Below, piece by piece: positions 1-5,763 of a DNA stretch of 11,554 bases. The notes beneath the pieces were generated by a model, which worked only from the letters and a program-made list of their open reading frames with translations, had not been told where the DNA came from and searched no databases. Every line of letters starts with the position of its first letter. Position 1 is the first letter of the stretch. The DNA lies in NCBI GenBank assembly GCA_029858165.1, contig JAOUFO010000031.1, positions 1-11,554 of the forward strand. The letters are read 5' to 3'. The position numbers and the translations under genes were made by a program. Origin of the DNA: Deltaproteobacteria bacterium. GTDB lineage: Bacteria; SAR324; JACQKK01.

Positions 1-11
1 GGACAGAACCC

Positions 12-35
12 AAAAGAAAGGCGGTGAACCCCGCC
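12..35 (-). terminator. Rho-independent terminator after the receiver/cNMP-binding gene
   Basis: Read on the minus strand, a hairpin with a 5-bp stem GGCGG/CCGCC and a 6-nt loop (35 to 20) is followed by TTTCTTTT (19 to 12). It lies about 40 nt past the stop codon of the gene ending at 75, so it is well placed to end that transcript. The same hairpin and the start of its pyrimidine tail recur in inverted orientation at 1790-1815. Confidence 0.7.
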
Positions 36-74
36 CCAAAGAAAATGGAGAACCGGGTGGAATATAGGGGAGGG

Positions 75-881
75 TCAGGTGCGGGTGTTGCTGTAGGTGC
101 GGAGTTTTTGAGTGACCAGCAGTGCGATTTTACGGAACAATTTCAGGGCCAGCAGATCATTGACATCTTTGAAAATCTCGTTGTGAATTTCCATCACCAT
201 GCATTCGCTGGCTGTAACGGCATGGGCGGACCGGGGTTCAGAATCCACCACCGCCATTTCTCCAAAACATTCTCCGGGACCACAGGTGGCCATCAGTTCC
301 TGGTTGCCTTCCCGTTCTTTGACGATGTTCACCTTGCCCGCCAGCAACAGATACATCCGGTCCCCTTTTTCTCCCTGGCGGATCACATATTCCCCCTCCC
401 GGTACTTGCGGGTGTGGCACATTTTCAACAGCCTCACCAGTTCCACATCAGAAAACCCGGAAAAAAACTGGATGCGCCGGACTTTGTCCAGGGTGTCCTT
501 GTAGTTGGTGGAAATCCGCCCCATGGAATCCCGGATGGCTTTTTCCAGGGAGTTCATGTCAAAGGGGCGCTCTAAAAAGCTTTGGTACCCTGCTTCAATC
601 CCCTTGCGGCGGACCTCCACATCCAGGTCTGTGCCCATCAACACCAGCCCCGAGGTGGCCCCCGTGGGATGGGATTTGATCAGCTTGGCCAACCCGAAAA
701 CATCGGCATCCGGCAAATTGGCATCTATCATCACCACATTGAACGGGATTTCATCCAAAGCCTGGGTTAAACCCACCGGGTTCCCTTTTTCCCTGACCTC
801 CTCCACAAAATTCAAGGTACGCAGAGCGGTTTTCAAAAATGCCCGGCTTTCCTGGAAGAAGTCCATCACCAGGACTTTCAT
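75..881 (-). CDS. Response-regulator receiver domain fused to cyclic-nucleotide-binding domain
   Basis: A 268-residue cytoplasmic signalling protein. Residues 1-115 form a CheY-like receiver: the first strand is KVLVMD, the likely phospho-acceptor is Asp53 in VVMIDANLPD, and Thr84 follows strand four. The receiver is atypical. The usual acidic pair is Asp7-Phe8, and the conserved Lys before Pro is Arg105 (LERPFD). Residues about 137-255 form a cNMP-binding (CAP-type) domain, with phosphate-binding cassette FGEMAVVDSEPRSAH carrying Glu208 and Arg217. No helix-turn-helix or enzymatic output follows, so it probably acts by protein contacts. The ATG at 881 was chosen because the receiver fold begins exactly there. 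An in-frame GTG at 980 (301 aa) and an ATG at 938 are alternatives, and none has a clear Shine-Dalgarno. It follows the cytochrome c gene on the same strand, 111 nt after its stop (12 nt if GTG980 is used), so the two are likely co-transcribed. Confidence 0.88.
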   Translation of the reverse strand: MKVLVMDFFQESRAFLKTALRTLNFVEEVREKGNPVGLTQALDEIPFNVVMIDANLPDADVFGLAKLIKSHPTGATSGLVLMGTDLDVEVRRKGIEAGYQSFLERPFDMNSLEKAIRDSMGRISTNYKDTLDKVRRIQFFSGFSDVELVRLLKMCHTRKYREGEYVIRQGEKGDRMYLLLAGKVNIVKEREGNQELMATCGPGECFGEMAVVDSEPRSAHAVTASECMVMEIHNEIFKDVNDLLALKLFRKIALLVTQKLRTYSNTRT

Positions 882-992
882 TCTGGGAACAGGTCGTTGC
901 GGCTTTTTAAGCAGTAGGGCACCGCCAGGAGAAAGCATGCTTTGTCTTTTGGCTAAAGGGTGGCACTCCCCCGGGTTCACCCATGGGAGATA

Positions 993-1505
993 TTATTCAT
1001 CCTGATTGATGTTCTGCTTGTAATACACCAGCAGGGCATCCGGCCAGAGAGATTGAAAATACCCGATGACTGATCGTATATCCTCATCGGTCATTTTCCC
1101 GCTCCATCCCCGCATGGTAGAATCGGGAGCCGGAGAGCCATCCTTGATGACAGAAAACAAATCCGATTCTTTGTGATGCCATGCATGACCGGTTCCATTC
1201 AGGGCAGGGGCCAGATATTTTCCATCGGCATCCATCCCCCCTTTGGGGGATTTGATATCCTGACCAACCCCTTTTTCCCCATGACAAATCTGGCAGTTCT
1301 GTTCATATAACCGCTTTCCCAGAGCAAGGGTTTCCGGTGAGGCACGGTACTTGGCTCCGTCCGGAGTGGTGTTCATGGCCCAAAGGATGGCACCCACCCC
1401 CAAGCCCAAGGTGACCATGGCGAGGATCACCAGTTTCAAATTGTTTTTTTCCAGAAGGTCCGGCATTTTACCCGAACTTCCTTTGCCTTTTTCTTTTTTC
1501 GCCAT
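993..1505 (-). CDS. Membrane-anchored monohaem cytochrome c
   Basis: A 170-residue protein with a short basic N terminus, one hydrophobic segment (about residues 23-43) and a periplasmic class I cytochrome c domain. The haem attachment motif is CQICH at 71-75. The likely axial methionine is Met131 in DSTMRGWSG, followed by the helix MTDEDIRSVIGYFQSLWPD, typical of the C-terminal helix in this fold. The segment LAPALNGTGHAWHH is also typical of small respiratory cytochromes. With no cleavable signal the protein should stay tethered to the inner membrane and shuttle electrons between respiratory complexes; the partner is unknown. ATG1505 was chosen over the longer frame (to 1700) because AAGGAA lies upstream, though about 12 nt away, and because the extension has no recognisable domain. 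The receiver/cNMP gene lies downstream on the same strand. Confidence 0.9.
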   Translation of the reverse strand: MAKKEKGKGSSGKMPDLLEKNNLKLVILAMVTLGLGVGAILWAMNTTPDGAKYRASPETLALGKRLYEQNCQICHGEKGVGQDIKSPKGGMDADGKYLAPALNGTGHAWHHKESDLFSVIKDGSPAPDSTMRGWSGKMTDEDIRSVIGYFQSLWPDALLVYYKQNINQDE

Positions 1506-1710
1506 GCCTGTTGAGATTCCTTTGGTTGAAGATGATTCTGGCCTACCCCTGGAGCAGCACTGCCGCATCATTTGGGATAACCCACGTGCCCCCGCCCGGA
1601 TGACCCTGTGCCGCCTGAAAAGCAGGAAAACAACTTTTGCGCACCACCCTATAGATTTACCCCCTAACCCCCCGGCTGGCAATACGCTAAATCTACTCAA
1701 TCGGAATCAA

Positions 1711-1744
1711 CCCAACAGTCGGGGGGAGACCAACCCCTGTCGGG
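1711..1744. repeat. Imperfect inverted repeat upstream of the cytochrome gene
   Basis: Nested complementary blocks are CCC 1711-1713 with GGG 1742-1744, ACAG 1715-1718 with CTGT 1737-1740, and GGG 1721-1723 with CCC 1734-1736. The block GTCGGGG also occurs twice in direct orientation (1718-1724 and 1739-1745). It lies between the cytochrome start and the stem-loop array. It could be part of a leader or operator for the minus-strand genes, but the pairing is broken by internal loops. The remainder of 1506-1789 holds no convincing gene. Confidence 0.3.
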
Positions 1745-1789
1745 GAATGATCGGACCAGCAAATAGGGGACGCAGAGGCGGGATATGAG

Positions 1790-1815
1790 GGCGGGGTTCA
1801 CCGCCTTTCTTTTTT
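1790..1815 (+). terminator. Terminator-like hairpin, inverted copy of the one at 12-35
   Basis: GGCGG (1790-1794), a 6-nt loop and CCGCC (1801-1805) are followed by TTTCTTTTTT (1806-1815). It reads as a terminator on the plus strand, yet no plus-strand gene is visible upstream. Hairpin, loop and the first eight tail bases are identical to the minus-strand terminator at 12-35. Both copies then continue into GGGTT...TGTCC, ending near 1829 here and at the window edge at position 1. Confidence 0.5.
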
Positions 1816-1830
1816 GGGGTTTTTTGTCCG

Positions 1831-1892
1831 GCAACCAGCACCGGCGTTTATTTGTCGCCTACGAGTCCAAATCACTTAGCCGGGCTGGTTGC
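1831..1892. repeat. Stem-loop repeat, copy 1
   Basis: GCAACCAGC (1831-1839), a single bulged A (1840) and CCGGC (1841-1845) pair with GCCGG (1879-1883) and GCTGGTTGC (1884-1892). This gives 14 base pairs around a 33-nt loop, followed by a pyrimidine-rich tail ACTTCTTTTGTGTCC. The layout matches the stem-loop at 1914-1963: same arm lengths, same bulge position, same CCGGC inner block. Confidence 0.75.
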
Positions 1893-1913
1893 ACTTCTTT
1901 TGTGTCCTGTCCA

Positions 1914-1972
1914 GCAGTTAGCACCGGCACGGGCCTTGCGGCCCTTTTGGCCGGGCTAACTGCCTTTCTTTT
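1914..1972 (+). repeat. Stem-loop repeat, copy 2, with terminator-like T tail
   Basis: GCAGTTAGC (1914-1922), bulged A (1923) and CCGGC (1924-1928) pair with GCCGG (1950-1954) and GCTAACTGC (1955-1963). The loop contains its own small hairpin, GGGCC-TTGC-GGCCC (1931-1944). TTTCTTTTTT follows at 1964-1973, making it a strong plus-strand terminator candidate. Compared with copy 1, three consecutive stem pairs differ and all three are compensated on the other arm. It ends a few bases before the stop codon (1979) of the lipoprotein gene, which is read from the other strand. Confidence 0.75.
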
Positions 1973-1978
1973 TTGGGG

Positions 1979-2770
1979 TTATTGTTTCATCATGGTTTGG
2001 AGGCTGACGCCCCGCCAGCCGTCGCCCGGAGAAAACTTGGGGGCAGGGTTGGCAGCCGCCCCCATGGTAAAGTTGCGGATCCCCAGCACCAGGGCCGACC
2101 GGTTGCCATCCGCCTGAATGCGGATTTTTTGGGGGATTTCCAGAGTCTGGTGTTGATACGGCACCCTGGTCCATCCTTTGTACACCACGCTCAAAATGGG
2201 ATGACCGGGTTGCTCCCTGCGCCAATTGGTGGGAAACCCATTGGCCCCCATCGCAAACACATACCGGTTGTCCTTTTGGGTAAACACAACCTGTCCGCTG
2301 GATGTTTTGCCCCCACCTGCTTGGAAATCCCGTTTTTCCACCCGGCCGGTCATGGCCATTTTCAAATCATTGGGGGTGATATCCGCGGCCAGCAATTGAA
2401 GCCGGGCTTCAAGGGTGTTTTCTCCTTGAAAATACAGTTTGCGGGTATAATCGGCCACGGTCAGATTTTGGCCGGAAAGGTACACCTCAGCCGCCGAGGT
2501 TCCCGTAACCGGCATGATGATGCGGATCATCCACCCGTCATTTCCGTCGTTGCGGATATCCACATTGGCGGTCTCCCGTTTGCCCATCAACTGAACCAAT
2601 ATGGAGCCGGATGCCTGAAATGGAACCAGGGGGGATTCTATCAAAAAGTCTTGGTAGGGGGCCGGGGCATGGGGTTCAGGGCGGGTTGAGGCGCAACCCC
2701 CCGCCAACCCGGCCAGAAGGGGAAATATCCACCACAGGGGATATCTGAACATGGGGGGAAAGGAGATCAT
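1979..2770 (-). CDS. Predicted outer-membrane lipoprotein of unknown function
   Basis: A 263-residue protein with a lipoprotein signal: a hydrophobic stretch and lipobox ending LAGGC, placing the lipidated cysteine at residue 26. The mature part starts with a Pro-rich linker (TRPEPHAPAP). It continues as an apparently beta-rich domain with segments such as GSILVQLMG, VDIRNDGNDGWMIRIIMP and AAEVYLSGQNLTVADY. This pattern resembles the LolA/LolB-like or DUF4292 fold, but that is an impression from strand pattern, not a motif match. ATG2770 was chosen as the start; ATG2752 gives a tighter signal (Cys20). Neither has a clear Shine-Dalgarno. The frame stays open up to 2983, but that extension overlaps the small gene at 2932-3051 and does not look like lipoprotein sequence. 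Confidence 0.75.
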   Translation of the reverse strand: MISFPPMFRYPLWWIFPLLAGLAGGCASTRPEPHAPAPYQDFLIESPLVPFQASGSILVQLMGKRETANVDIRNDGNDGWMIRIIMPVTGTSAAEVYLSGQNLTVADYTRKLYFQGENTLEARLQLLAADITPNDLKMAMTGRVEKRDFQAGGGKTSSGQVVFTQKDNRYVFAMGANGFPTNWRREQPGHPILSVVYKGWTRVPYQHQTLEIPQKIRIQADGNRSALVLGIRNFTMGAAANPAPKFSPGDGWRGVSLQTMMKQ

Positions 2771-2931
2771 GACCCGCTGCCGGTTTTTCAGGTGATTGAA
2801 GAAGGCCGCCCGTCTGAGAAGGCTCCAATCTCCCCGACAATCCTCAAAATCGGAGAAAATGACACCCTGGCGGCCAATGGGCAGGGAATAAATATAAACA
2901 GACCGCATAAACCGGAATGCATCCACCGCTT

Positions 2932-3051
2932 TTAGTGGTGGGATTCCTCTTCCGGGGGGTCTTCCATGTATAATTTTTCCCAAACCAAAAAGGCGCCCAT
3001 ATAAACGGCAACAACCGCGAAAAACCCTGCCAGTACAGTAAACTCGTGCAT
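2932..3051 (-). CDS. Small single-pass membrane protein, 39 aa
   Basis: A short ORF encoding MHEFTVLAGFFAVVAVYM, then GAFLVWEKLYM and an acidic tail DPPEEESHH. Residues about 5-24 form one transmembrane helix, followed by an aromatic/basic interface (VWEKLY) and a negatively charged end with two histidines. AGGGGAG lies 2-3 nt before the ATG triplet region, a strong though closely spaced ribosome binding site, which is the main support for a real gene. I do not recognise the family. In size and layout it resembles small accessory subunits of membrane complexes (CcoQ, CcmD or CydX type), but no diagnostic motif for any of them is present. The lipoprotein gene follows on the same strand 161 nt downstream, so co-transcription is possible. 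The intervening 2771-2931 holds no gene I can support. Confidence 0.65.
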   Translation of the reverse strand: MHEFTVLAGFFAVVAVYMGAFLVWEKLYMEDPPEEESHH

Positions 3052-3281
3052 AACTCCCCTTTTCAATGGAGGTTGTCTGAAATGGGCCACCCGGAGGTAA
3101 ACCCCTTCATTATTTTCACTGCAACATGCCCCTTTTGAACCAAAGAGTCAAGACCCCCTCCCCAAAGAATCAAGCCCGCAACCCCCACCTTTTTTTTATC
3201 CTGGAATAAATCATCAGGGAAACCTTGGGATCACCAACCCGTCCCCCAAATTATTTTTAAACCCTTTCCATCAACGACGGC

Positions 3282-3312
3282 TTGACAAGCAACCCATGTT
3301 TTAAACTATAAT
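3282..3312 (+). promoter_or_regulatory. Sigma-70-type promoter of the tRNA-Asn gene
   Basis: A perfect TTGACA (3282-3287) and a perfect TATAAT (3307-3312) are separated by 19 nt, slightly longer than the usual 17. The tRNA begins 31 nt after the -10 box. The rest of the 3052-3340 spacer is AT-richer, contains a T8 run at about 3189-3196, and shows no gene. Confidence 0.8.
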
Positions 3313-3342
3313 ACGGTTTGTGGGCTTAAAGCCCAGCCATCT

Positions 3343-3415
3343 TCCCCGATAGCTCAGTTGGTAGAGCGGGTGACTGTTAATCACTAGGTCGCAGGTTCAA
3401 CCCCTGCTCGGGGAG
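3343..3415 (+). tRNA. tRNA-Asn (anticodon GTT)
   Basis: A complete cloverleaf. The acceptor stem is TCCCCGA with TCGGGGA and discriminator G at 3415. The D stem is GCTC/GAGC (3352-3355, 3364-3367). The anticodon stem is GGTGA/TCACT with loop CTGTTAA, placing anticodon GTT at 3376-3378. The T arm contains GGTTCAA. The 73-nt gene lacks an encoded CCA end, so CCA must be added by nucleotidyltransferase. It is a single tRNA, not part of a visible cluster. Confidence 0.97.
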
Positions 3416-3516
3416 CTTTCCGCTCCACCCTTCCTCTCTTTTGTTCAATTCCAGGTTTCCTCTCCCCTCAAGCCCCTCCTTGGTGTTCGTTGCCTCATTT
3501 TTCTCATCATTTCCCC

Positions 3517-3546
3517 TTGAAAAAAAACGAACGTTCGGTTTATTAT
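3517..3546 (+). promoter_or_regulatory. tetR promoter with operator palindrome in the spacer
   Basis: -35 TTGAAA (3517-3522) and -10 TATTAT (3541-3546), each five of six matches to consensus, are separated by 18 nt. Between them lies the perfect 10-bp palindrome CGAACGTTCG (3528-3537). It extends to an 18-bp dyad, AAAA and GTTT on the flanks, with one mismatched pair (3527/3538). A repressor bound there would sit directly on RNA polymerase's site. With a TetR-family gene starting at 3587, autorepression is the natural reading. Confidence 0.8.
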
Positions 3547-3586
3547 GTGGATACATTGATCCTTCAGGAATTCCAAGGAGAACATC

Positions 3587-4222
3587 GTGCCTAAAATTAG
3601 TGCGGAGCAGGCAGAAGACCGCCGGGAGCGGATCATCCAGGCAGCCGTTGAATGTTTTTCCGCCAATGGGTTTCATGCCACCACCATGCGGGATATTTGC
3701 CGGGCGGCGGGGATGAGCAGCGGGGCGGTGTACGGATATTTTGGCGGGAAGGAGGATATCGTGGAGGCCATGGGCAACCAAACCCGCGGGCGCAATGAAT
3801 CCGCCTTTCTTCAGGCGATGGGGAGGGAAAACACCGGGGAGGTGTTTGAGGAACTGCTGAAGGCGTTTTTTGAGCAGTTCAAACTCCCTGAGGGGATGCT
3901 GGGCACCCGGTTGGATATTCTGTTGCAGGCGGAAGCCCTGCGAAATCAAAAGTTGGAAGGGATTTTCAAAACCGGCTTCGGTCAGGCCCACCAATTCTTA
4001 TGCCAGGTGGTAAAAAAAGGGCAGGCCCAAGGAGAACTCAACCCTGAATTGGATGTTGAATCGGCTGCGTTTGTGTTGATGGGGATGGTCCCGGCTTTGG
4101 GGCTGATGAAAACCTTTTTTCCCCGGTTGAATGTGGATGACTATATCCGGGTGGTGAAAGCCATGGTGGGGGGGGATTTTGCGGTGAAATCAGAAGGGGC
4201 CGGGCCAAAACCGGCAGGTTGA
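3587..4222 (+). CDS. TetR/AcrR-family transcriptional repressor
   Basis: 211 residues, the normal length for the family. The N-terminal DNA-binding domain is clear: RERIIQAAVECFSANGFHAT leads into the helix-turn-helix at about residues 33-54 (TMRDICRAAGMSSGAVYGYF), followed by the family-typical GGKEDIVEAM. Residues about 60-200 form the helical ligand-binding and dimerisation domain, whose ligand cannot be inferred. The start is GTG, supported by AAGGAG at 3575-3580 with 6-nt spacing. The palindromic operator upstream lies inside its own promoter. The outer-membrane barrel gene begins 29 nt after its stop, with a possible TTG start overlapping the stop, so the repressor very probably controls that gene too and is autoregulated. 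Confidence 0.95.
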   Translation: MPKISAEQAEDRRERIIQAAVECFSANGFHATTMRDICRAAGMSSGAVYGYFGGKEDIVEAMGNQTRGRNESAFLQAMGRENTGEVFEELLKAFFEQFKLPEGMLGTRLDILLQAEALRNQKLEGIFKTGFGQAHQFLCQVVKKGQAQGELNPELDVESAAFVLMGMVPALGLMKTFFPRLNVDDYIRVVKAMVGGDFAVKSEGAGPKPAG

Positions 4223-4251
4223 AGGGGGTCACAAACCGAAACGGAGGCTTT

Positions 4252-5532
4252 ATGGAAAAGAGAGGGCAGAAATATGCGGGGGGAGGCTTTCAACATTTGC
4301 ACAAAGGAATCCAGCACAAAGGAATCCGCCTGTGGGTTTGGCTGATCGCGGCTTTGGTGGCGTTGCCGGATGTATCCGCGGCCCTGGACCGGCGCAAGGA
4401 CCAATTTCCCTCAGAGCCGGGATACATGTTTTTGCCTTTGCCGTATTCCATCCCAGGCCTCGGGCAGGGGTTTTTCTTTATCGGCTACGGGTCCAACCTG
4501 TTCGGCACCTACGCGGATGGCTATCTGGCGGTCATCACCGGGGATGCAGACGGCAAACTGGCGGGATTGAACGAAATTCATCTGTGGCCCAAAACCCTGC
4601 TGCTGGAAATATACGGAGAGGATATATCCCGGGCGACAGTAAACCAATACACCAAACGGGGGATGAGTTCCGGTAAAAAGGACTATCAGGTGTTTGAGGT
4701 GAACAAAGCCAACAGCCGGTATGGAAACCTGACCCTGACTTTGTTTGACCGCATGTTTGAACTATCCCATTTTGAACAACGGCAGGATGTGGCTTTGACC
4801 CGCATATTGGACCCGGAAGGCAACGAACTGCAAAAAATTGATCCCCCGGCTGAAATATCCTTCAAAAGCTCTCAATCCAAAATCCAGTTGGATTACACCG
4901 ATGATTATTATGACCCCCGCGTGGGGGTGCGCCTGTGGGCGGCCCAATCCTATTCCCCGCGGCAAACGGCTAACGAACCCAGTTATTATGTGCTGGATAA
5001 ATCCATCACCGGTTATATCCCGGTGGGGGCGTATTCCACCTGGTTGTTCAACCTGTTTGCTTCTGATGCGGTGGTCACCGAAAAAGGGGAAACCGATCCG
5101 GCCCGGCTGGCCGTCCTCAATCCGGCCAATTGCCCCCCGGCGGACCCCACCTGCCAAAACGCCATCGCCGCCAACACCTACGGCACCGCCACCAGCCTGG
5201 GGGGGCGGGAAAGATTGCAGGCCTATCCCCGGCAACGGTTTGTGGGTGCCCATTCCCGGTATTTCGGCACCGAGTTCCGATTGAACCTGACCGAGGAGTT
5301 CACTCCGTTTGACTATTTTATCTGGAAGGATGTGCGGACCGGAGTGCAGGTGGCTTTCTTCTACGAGCAAGGCTCCGTGGCGGACAAACCCGCCGAAATC
5401 GGCAAACACCCCCGTTCCTCCACCGGCATCGGCCTGCGGATGGTCACCGCCTCCGGCGCCGTTTATCGGGCCGATTTGGCAGGGGGGGATGAGGGGATTT
5501 TGCCCACCATCATCGTAAACTACCCCTATTGA
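4252..5532 (+). CDS. Omp85-superfamily outer-membrane beta-barrel protein without POTRA domains
   Basis: A 426-residue exported protein. The signal sequence is residues about 23-43 (GIRLWVWLIAALVALPDVSA), with likely cleavage before ALDRRKD. The middle contains LDYTDDYYDPRVGVRLWA (213-230), matching the first-strand DDxxxPxxG signature of the Omp85/BamA barrel. Later, LQAYPRQRFVGAHSRYFGTEFR (322-343) corresponds to the RGYP...RF.G....E.R region holding loop 6 and the following strand. The chain ends in IIVNYPY, with the terminal aromatic residue used as an outer-membrane assembly signal. No POTRA repeats are visible before the barrel. Cys294 and Cys301 could form a small disulfide loop outside the barrel. 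ATG4252 has GGAGG 4 nt upstream; a TTG at 4219 would overlap the tetR stop. Its position behind a TetR repressor suggests inducible expression. Substrate or partner is unknown. Confidence 0.82.
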   Translation: MEKRGQKYAGGGFQHLHKGIQHKGIRLWVWLIAALVALPDVSAALDRRKDQFPSEPGYMFLPLPYSIPGLGQGFFFIGYGSNLFGTYADGYLAVITGDADGKLAGLNEIHLWPKTLLLEIYGEDISRATVNQYTKRGMSSGKKDYQVFEVNKANSRYGNLTLTLFDRMFELSHFEQRQDVALTRILDPEGNELQKIDPPAEISFKSSQSKIQLDYTDDYYDPRVGVRLWAAQSYSPRQTANEPSYYVLDKSITGYIPVGAYSTWLFNLFASDAVVTEKGETDPARLAVLNPANCPPADPTCQNAIAANTYGTATSLGGRERLQAYPRQRFVGAHSRYFGTEFRLNLTEEFTPFDYFIWKDVRTGVQVAFFYEQGSVADKPAEIGKHPRSSTGIGLRMVTASGAVYRADLAGGDEGILPTIIVNYPY

Positions 5533-5566
5533 TAGCTGCCACAACACAAGGTGGGTGTGGGGTTGG

Positions 5567-5589
5567 CCCCAGAGGAAGTACCCCTGGGG
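5567..5589. repeat. Hairpin downstream of the barrel gene
   Basis: CCCCAGAGG and CCCCTGGGG pair with one A/C mismatch around a 5-nt loop (AAGTA). It lies 35 nt past the stop of the barrel gene. There is no T run on the plus strand, so it is not a classic terminator. It could protect the 3' end or mark processing of the mRNA. Confidence 0.4.
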
Positions 5590-5613
5590 GAAAAGTGCGG
5601 ATATGCTGGCCAT

Positions 5614-5680
5614 GGTGGATGGTTTTGGGTAGATTTTAAGGTCTATAAGGATGGAATCCCACCCGCGTTTTCCATCCACC
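5614..5680. repeat. Long-range inverted repeat in the leader of the propeller gene
   Basis: GGTGGATGG (5614-5622) is a perfect 9-bp complement of CCATCCACC (5672-5680), with GGGT/ACCC (5626-5629, 5661-5664) nested inside. A T-rich run (CTTTTTTTGG, about 5693-5702) follows 13 nt later. It could be a structured 5' leader or a weak terminator separating the barrel gene from the propeller gene. Confidence 0.4.
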
Positions 5681-5763
5681 TGCCCCTCCGTATCTTTTTT
5701 TGGTAAAACCCGCCCATGACGCCGCCGATCCCCCTGCCGAAATTCCTGCCAAGAAGGCCGCCC

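Noticed and set aside
1831..1963. Integron attC sites, because GTTAGC and GCTAAC occur in the stem-loop arms
   Set aside because: attC needs RYYYAAC at the 5' arm and GTTRRRY at the 3' arm. Here the order is reversed (GTTAGC first, GCTAAC second) on both strands, the other stem lacks these motifs, and there is no cassette array or integrase.
1785..2117. Plus-strand ORF of 110 codons with an internal repeated peptide (TAFLFWG)
   Set aside because: The repetition comes from the repeated hairpin tails, and the rest runs antisense to the lipoprotein gene. No ribosome binding site.
2771..2983. N-terminal extension of the lipoprotein frame to 2983
   Set aside because: It would put about 71 residues before the signal peptide and overlap the small membrane-protein gene.
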